Positions 57,908-64,000 of a stretch of 64,000 nucleotides of DNA are shown here, one piece after another. Every line of letters begins with the position of its first letter. Within the stretch, counting starts at the first letter, position 1. The notes under the pieces are model-generated. The model saw only the letters and a list, made by a program, of their open reading frames with translations, was not told the origin of the DNA and searched no databases. This DNA comes from Macrostomum hystrix (Eukaryota > Platyhelminthes > Macrostomidae): positions 4,359,501 through 4,423,500 of the forward strand of contig CATNEN010000029.1 in the NCBI GenBank assembly GCA_950097015.1, written 5' to 3'. The translations under genes and the position numbers were made by a program.

Positions 57908-58509
57908 TGAATATCTCGACGGTCTGAAGAGCTGGCGACTTGATTCTTGTTTCAGAAGATGAGCAACAAAAAGTTGGCCCGTGTTTTTTAGTTTCGTGTG
58001 CTTGCATCGTTCCTTTCGTGTGCAGAAAAAAATGTCTTTATGTACAACTATGTGCTATACAAAACTACCAAGGTGGTAGTTGTACTGTTGATTGGTTTTT
58101 ATACATTTCCAGCATGTAAATTTGCACGCCTTATGGCCCACTCATTGGCAATGAGTGCAGCAAACAAGTAGCTTATAAAGCAATACTCAACGCAACGCGA
58201 AGCATCAACACATTCTTAACATGCCGGCTAATTAGCTTGCATGACTATCGCACAGATTTGTTCGCTATATCGTTCGCATACTGATACTTTTTGTTACAGT
58301 TACGCCCTAGTGATGACGCTAGATGTGTTTGCCCTGCATTATTGCCAAATTCCACATCAGTATATATATGCTCCGAAATTACATTGCAAATATATATTAC
58401 GAAATGCTTCGCAGCAGGATAAAATTTAAACTTAAGTACAAGATACCAGCTTAGTGCCAACAGATGAAACTTTTTTGTTACAGTCGAACAATTACAGGCA
58501 CTCTCGATA

Positions 58510-59040
58510 CTTCAGGGGTCAGCAAACTCCAGCCCGCAGGCCCGATGCGGCCCTCGAAGCTCCCAAATCCGGCCCGTAGCCACCTACAACACCTAAAGTA
58601 TCCCGTCTCATCTCTCCCCTGTCTTATCTCCCCGTGTCTCCCGTCTTTCTCCCGTCTCATCTATCCCCTGTCTTATCTCCCCGTGTCTCCCGTCTTTCTC
58701 CCGTCTCATCTCTACCCTTTCTCATCTCTCCCGTGTCTCCCGTCCCTCTCCCGTCTCATCTCTTCCCTTTCTCATCTCTCCCGTGTCTCCCGTCTCTCTC
58801 CCGTCTCATCTCTACCCTTTCTCATCTCTCCCGTGTCTCCCGTCTCTCTCCCGTCTCATCTCTACCCTTTCTCATCTCTCCCGTGTCTCCCGTCTCTCTC
58901 CCGTCTCATCTCTACCCTTTCTCATCTCTCCCGTGTCTCCCGTCTCTCTCCCGTCTCATCTCTCTCCTTTCTCATATTCCTACAGTCAATGCGGCCCGCT
59001 TTCGTATTTTAGGTTGTCTCCGTGGCCTGCACGGATATAG
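58510..59040 (+). mobile_element. hAT-like non-autonomous element remnant
   Basis: Starts CAGGGGTCAGCAAACTCCAG, followed by GCCCGCAGGCC and GATGCGGCCC, the pattern of many hAT terminal regions. Near 58987 a second AATGCGGCCCGC occurs before GGTTGTCTCCGTGGCCTGC. The right terminal inverted repeat is not intact, and no transposase is seen. Confidence 0.55.
58597..58978. repeat. 50-bp CT-rich minisatellite inside the hAT-like remnant
   Basis: About 7 units built from CTCATCTCTCCCGTGTCTCC then CGTCTCTCTCCCGTCTCATC and TCTACCCTTT. Irregular at the left. Overlapping + strand frames are repeat artefacts. Confidence 0.93.
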
Positions 59041-59044
59041 TTGA

Positions 59045-60346
59045 TCTACGAGCGAAGGAACACCTTGCTTGGCCAATCACATTTTTGAAGGTCGAAATTC
59101 GTTCAAAGACAATTGAATGCATTGTTGGTCTCGTGTAAAGAAATACAAGGCAAATGACAGTTTTCAAAGCATAAAGTCTCTAATTGTTACTATATATTGC
59201 TCCCGGATTGAGATTAAATTCAAACATCGCTTCTCAGTCGCAGAGTTAGTAAGATATAAGCAGAATCTCATACAGCATCGATTCTTAGAGCAGTGAACTC
59301 TCTTGACGATTCTGTTTAGATCCGAAAAAAATAGCGAAAATCACATGCAACGAATAAAAAGTGAAAGATGCTTTCAAAAGTGTAAAAAAAGAAATATGCG
59401 ACTTCTGAGTAGCTTTGAGTATAAATCAAGTAGATGACACCTCTCATTGTGACCTTGTCTTCTAAGCAACAATGCCTTATAAAATTGATTTAAAGGACAC
59501 AATTGTTTAAATTTTTTGAATCGCATGCCCCCAACCCTAATTACTTGTAAAATGTTTTATGAAATATGGTGCATATGTGAATGCAAAATAAACACTCGAT
59601 AATATTTCAGTATAGAAAACGCGAGCTTAAATTCATGGACTTAAGTGAAAATTAACAGTAAGCATAGAATTAAATAAAACTGTCATTGATCAGAAAAAGT
59701 CGACTGTTCAAGACAGTTGGGTAGAAACTTCACAGAAGCATGCAATAAATATCACAATCGTCACAAAGATGTACTTTTATCGTAGCCTCCAGTCCATTGC
59801 GGAAGACTATTGTATTACAGTAGAGGCGCAGTATTTCTATGTAGTTGGGAAATTTTGAAAAACTAAAACGAAAAATACGATCGAATATGCTTGAATATAC
59901 TCGCATATAATTATCTGAAGCCAGCTGTTTAAACAGTTTAATTTAGTTTGTTTAAATCTGATTGGTTGCGGTTTAGTCACGTGCTTCGCTTAGTCTTCGC
60001 TTGCGGGGTTTCCCACTAGCTTTTCTAAAAATAGCAACAAGCTCAAGGGGGCTTAGTGTGCTAGTTGCAACTAAAAAATAGACTTTAAAGTATTGCTAAT
60101 CTCTTAAAAAGACCTAATGTCTGTATCACCACAATGCTTACATTAGTAGAAATAGACAGATAAGCGGCGTATGGTGCCTCATATATGATGAGTCATAATA
60201 ATGTACTAAAAGTATCAACATTTGTTTTTATAGAAAGAGTCAGTGCAAAGCCAACAAGAAAAATATATAAAAAATTGACCAGACCAGAACACACAAAACG
60301 CCATGTAATACTATATCTGATCTAGAATTTATCCAAAAATAGTTCG
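59045..60346. other. intergenic sequence between BLTP2 and dystrophin
   Basis: Unique AT-rich DNA; the right end is expected to carry the dystrophin 3' UTR on -. No other gene recognised. Confidence 0.4.
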
Positions 60347-60784
60347 TCACTCTCGATTCATGACATCCACTAGCTGTCCCATGGCGCTGCTCACCTGGCC
60401 AGCCATGGCGAACAGAGAGCTGACGGACGAACGGCCCACTGAGGTCGGGCACGAGTCCGCCAGGCTGCCGACACCGACGCCACCATTGCTGCCGTTGCTG
60501 CGGCTCAAGCTGCCAGTGTAGTAAAAACTACCGGTGCCACCGTAGCTTCCTGGCTGGTTAACAACCCCGGCACCAACGTCGCCGCTGTAGTCGCCGACGC
60601 TTCCCGACACGCCGCGAACCGAACCGCCGATGCCGCGACGATAGGCCGGCGATGCCGACTGCGGTATTAGCTGCGGAGTCGTCATCGACGCTGCTGGGGG
60701 CGACAACTGGGTCTCGGCGACGCAGCCGGAGCTGCTGGCCCGGTAGGCCCCGACTGGTCGCTGATTGAGCCGCTGTTGCTGCAT

Positions 60785-60817
<33 letters not shown>

Positions 60818-61730
60818 CTGTTGATGAAGATGGTGTAGCATCTGAATTGGTTGGTGCTGCGGTGATGGACACGGGCTGCCGGGGCCGCCGCCGCCGCCAC
60901 CGCTCTGCGACAGCAGCTGCCTGAGCCTCGTCAACTGGCCCTCCAGCTGCCTGTTGTGCTCCTCGAGCACAGCCATCCTGGCCTCCAGGCGGCCCTTGTG
61001 AGCTCGCAACAGTCTGGCTTCGGTGGCCGCCGCCGCCACTGAGATGGCTGTTGCCGCCGCCGCCGCCGCAGTAGTCGAGTTGCCGCCGCCGTTAGATAGC
61101 AGGACGGCACCGCCCGATGCCTGCTGGAGCTGCGGCGGTAGCTGAGGCAACGGCGATGAGCCGATGGGCATGGCTGACGATGTCGAAGCCGATTTTCGCC
61201 TAGTCGAATAGAGGCCGCACTCGATCTAGGTTTTTTAATGTTAGAAATGAGAAATATTTGCCGATAAGGAATTTTTCATTCGAGAATAAAATGTCTTTCA
61301 GCGCGAATTTTACGACCCTGACCCCACAGGAGGCGGGTGGGATTAAGATAAATTTTGTACTTTTCATTATCAGCTTCCAGCCTCCCCTAGTGGGACCTTT
61401 GCCCATCCCCAATCCTTTATTTAGTTCACTAAGAGGCATCGAAAAAGATATGCAGCTAAGGCCTTGCTCGAAATCGATAATGTTCGACTGGGTCCCGAAC
61501 TAGTGGGTGCACATGTGCTCTGCCTGCTCAATACCTGCAGCTGGGCCAGCTGTTGCTGCTGCATTAGTAACTGCTGCTCCAACAGGGCTTGATTCGACCG
61601 GTCTAACTGCTGCTGCTGCTGCTGCAGTAGCTGTTGATGCGGCTGCTGCTGCTGATGCTGCACTGACGGGCTGCCTTGGCGAAGTCTCAGAGTGCCAGCG
61701 TAGGCTGCGATTAGGGCGTGCTCATCCTCG
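60347..61730 (-). CDS. Dmd: dystrophin C-terminal exons (5' part lies outside the window)
   Basis: Two exons, 61730-61535 and 61225-60347, join in phase 0. The first starts in phase 2 and encodes [18 protein letters not shown], matching the DDEH-LI-(Q/H)YC-SL segment after the ZZ domain, then Gln-rich sequence. The second holds [20 protein letters not shown] and [17 protein letters not shown] (61021-60902), the highly conserved coiled coil that binds dystrobrevin. A Gly/Ser/Gln-rich tail ends [20 protein letters not shown]. Dystrophin links actin to the dystroglycan complex at the muscle membrane. The coiled-coil half preceding LLRAHKG in vertebrates is replaced by poly-Gln here. Upstream exons (spectrin repeats, WW, ZZ) are not visible in the remaining 2.3 kb. 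Confidence 0.93.
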
Positions 61731-61899
61731 CTGTGTGTATTTTATAAAAGAATAATGTTTAGTTTGGCAAATGTTAGCGAATATTGTTCTCCGCATGCTT
61801 GAATGCTCTGGGACAAGCTCCGGTGTTATGCAACTTTGACTTTTAAAATGCGCTTGCAAACTAATCGTGTCTAAAAAATACGAGAAAGGAAGGTACAAC

Positions 61900-62650
61900 C
61901 AAATCAGAGGATTGGAACGTACAATCCACCAGTAGATTGGGAACTATAATCTACCAGTACATTGTAAAGTACAAGCTATCACGAGATTTGAAAGTACAAC
62001 CTATCAGGAGAATGGAAAGTACAACCTACGAGGAGAATGGAAAGTACAACCTACGAGGAGAATGGAAAGTACAACCTAGGAGGAGATTGGAAAGTACAAC
62101 CTAGGAGGAGATTGGAAAGTACAACCTAGGAGGAGATTGGAAAGTACAACCTAGGAGGAGATTGGAAAGTACAACCTAGGAAGAGATTGGAAAGTACAAC
62201 CCAGGAGGGGAATGGAAAGTACAACCTAGGAGGAGAATGGAAAGTACAACCTAGGAGGAGATTGGAAAGTACAACCTAGGAGGAGAATGGAAAGTGCAAC
62301 CTAGGAGGAGAATGGAAAGTACAACCTAGGAGGAGATTGGAAAGTACAACCTAGGAGGAGATTGGAAAGTACAACCTAGGAGGAGATTGGAAAGTACAAC
62401 CTAGGAGGAGATTGGAAAGTACAACCTAGGAGGAGAATGGAAAGTACAACCTAGGAGGAGATTGGAAAGTACAACCTAGGAGGAGATTGGAAAGTACAAC
62501 CTAGGAGGAGATTGGAAAGTACAACCTAGGAGGAGATTGGAAAGTACAACCTAGGAGGAGATTGGAAAGTACAATCTAGGAGGAGATTGGAAAGTACAAC
62601 CTAGGAGGAGATTGGAAAGTACAACCTACGCGGAGATCGGAAAGTACACA
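61900..62650. repeat. 22-bp minisatellite in a dystrophin intron
   Basis: About 33 units of AGGAGATTGGAAAGTACAAC plus CT, with ATTGG/AATGG and CCTACG variants at the edges. The left end is degenerate. Confidence 0.96.
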
Positions 62651-63055
62651 TCAGTGAAACAAAGAAAACTGCTAATTGGCAATCCAATCTCAGCATTTTA
62701 TCTACGCTCGGTGAAGACCCGCTCAGGCGGTTCGGACAAACGAACAGACAAATTGACTAGGTTCCATTGACTAGAATATACCATATTAGGAAATGGAATT
62801 TTTGTGTAATTCATTTCTTCTAGTTCTCGCTGATCTCAACCTAAGAGATTAGCGATAGAAGAGCATTATCTTCAACCCTTCAATGTCTGTCCTTCTGCCT
62901 TTTGCGGGCGTGAGTTTTTAAAAAAGAATTGACTATTAATGGAGGCTTAAAACTGTTTAATACCAGACTAAGTCGTGAAAGTTTTTGGGTGAAGACTCTA
63001 GCCTGTCAAACTCCTCGCTTGCAACTCGAAACACAATAATAATAATAAATAATAA
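62651..63055. other. unique sequence in the dystrophin intron
   Basis: No exon recognised; a short AATAAT run at about 63035-63060 borders the SINE. Confidence 0.4.
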
Positions 63056-63061
63056 TAATTG

Positions 63062-63355
63062 ATTACACCTGCCCCAATTGGGTCAGATGTGCAGCCGACA
63101 GCACAGCCGCAGCTAATGCGCGGCGCATCTGAAGGCTGCGTACAGCTGTTCAGTCCACGGACTGGGGGGACGCCACACCCACCTTCAATTATCCCAGCTG
63201 ATGCTGGTACCCATTTAGCAGCTGGGTGAACTGAAGCAATGCAGAGTTAAGTGTCTTTCTAAAGGACGCAAATTGTTCCAGTGGAGTCGGGAATCGAACC
63301 CCCGACCTTCAAGTCGTGAGTCCGACGCCCTAACCACTAGGCTACAACCTCGACA
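63062..63355 (-). repeat. SINE family A copy, full length
   Basis: The - strand head has TAGCCTAGTGGTTAGGGCG (A box) and GGGGGTTCGATTCCC (B box). Its body matches the 37.2-kb copy and it ends in a short AAT-rich tail (63030-63062 on +). This is the best reference copy in the window. Confidence 0.9.
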
Positions 63356-63409
63356 CACAAGCACTTTCACAGCATCTTAGAACTTTGAATAAATTTGCAG
63401 ATTTTCCTA

Positions 63410-63742
63410 AAGCGACCGAAAATTACTCGGAACAAAGGATGCAATAACAATAATACGGCTCGTAATTGCAGGAGGGCTGCGGGCAATGGCGCATCATTTG
63501 GTGATGATGACCCGCAGCCTGCGAGGAGTACAAACGCACACAGGTGTGTACATGTGCTCTGAGAAGCACATGCAACCTCATGCGCTTGAGATTGGTCCTC
63601 AAGGGTGTAAATTTCGCGACAAGCTCCCAAGCCTTCTCTCCGCGGCTGCGGCCCAAATGCATGTGGCCTCACTGCAGGAGCCATGCAGGGACCTTTACGC
63701 GAGAGAGGCAGACGCGTTAGACTGCTCTGCCAATGACCATGA
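63410..63742 (-). repeat. SINE family B copy, full length
   Basis: Head with GGCAGAGCAGTCTAACGCG on -, body shared with the 39.9-kb copy (TCTCCGCGGCTGCG, GGGCAATGGCGCATCATTTG on +). It lies 55 bp from the family A copy. Confidence 0.88.
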
Positions 63743-63770
63743 TGTGTTGTGCACATCCTCCGTATAACCA

Positions 63771-63875
63771 ATGGCTTTGTAGCCCCGTGGTTAGAGTTGG
63801 TGGTCTCCCCAGTCCACGGACTGAACAGCTGTACTCAAGCTGTGACACTGGCTGTACATCTGGCTCAACTGAAAT
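63771..63875 (+). repeat. SINE family A, internally deleted
   Basis: Head TTGTAGCCCCGTGGTTAGAG joins directly to the distal body CCCCAGTCCACGGACTGAAC, with about 150 bp missing between. Confidence 0.8.
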
Positions 63876-64000
63876 ATGCTGCTCAAACTCACATAACGAA
63901 TGCCATCCGAGGAGACCAATTCTAGGAGTCGATTTGAGTCGACTGGCTCAAACAATAAAATACAGTTGTAAAGCTTCCTGTCTCTTTTGGTAGACAAAAT

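Noticed and set aside
63062-63355. Functional tRNA gene
   Set aside because: A and B boxes are present but no complete cloverleaf is seen; the sequence continues into a body shared by several copies, so it is a SINE.
63791-63997. Dystrophin exon on - at the right edge
   Set aside because: Part of the frame is SINE family A sequence and the rest matches no dystrophin segment I recognise; undecidable at the window edge.

Overview
The window is nuclear DNA of an animal. It holds split genes with GT-AG introns, tRNA-derived SINEs, poly-Gln/poly-Ala/poly-Gly tracts and four recognisable animal gene families. Exons are GC-rich and introns AT-rich. About 28 separate tandem-repeat arrays cover roughly 27 kb (about 42%). 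Compact introns with such a minisatellite load would fit a free-living flatworm such as Macrostomum, but this is a guess; the sequence itself only supports a bilaterian animal.

Layout: 1-7.8 kb is one 16-bp satellite with higher-order structure. A 33-bp CT-rich array follows (8.5-9.2 kb). A Distal-less (Dlx) homeobox gene lies on + (CDS 10195-12795, 4 exons, 408 aa). 13.6-22.4 kb has no recognisable gene and is mostly arrays. A doublecortin-like kinase gene lies on - (CDS 31426-22491, 6 exons, 902 aa); its introns hold three arrays, a broken Tc1/mariner element and a SINE fragment. 32.57-34.38 kb is a 30-bp array. A BLTP2 (KIAA0100/hobbit/Fmp27) bridge-like lipid-transfer gene lies on - (CDS 56811-35516, 22 exons, 2519 aa). 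57-60 kb is largely array-free AT-rich DNA with a hAT-like remnant. The last two exons of a dystrophin gene lie on - (61730-60347). The window ends in SINE copies.

I derived the gene models by hand from family motifs and splice sites. All junctions keep the reading frame: the Dlx, DCLK and BLTP2 CDSs are each an exact multiple of three and run from ATG to stop. The four genes have unrelated jobs (limb/neural patterning transcription factor, microtubule-binding kinase, ER-plasma membrane lipid bridge, muscle membrane scaffold), so no functional cluster is implied.

The most unusual feature is the repeat landscape. Nearly every long intron has its own array, of unrelated sequence but with monomers clustering at 20-25 bp. 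Several arrays fill almost the whole intron and end within 10-50 nt of a splice site.
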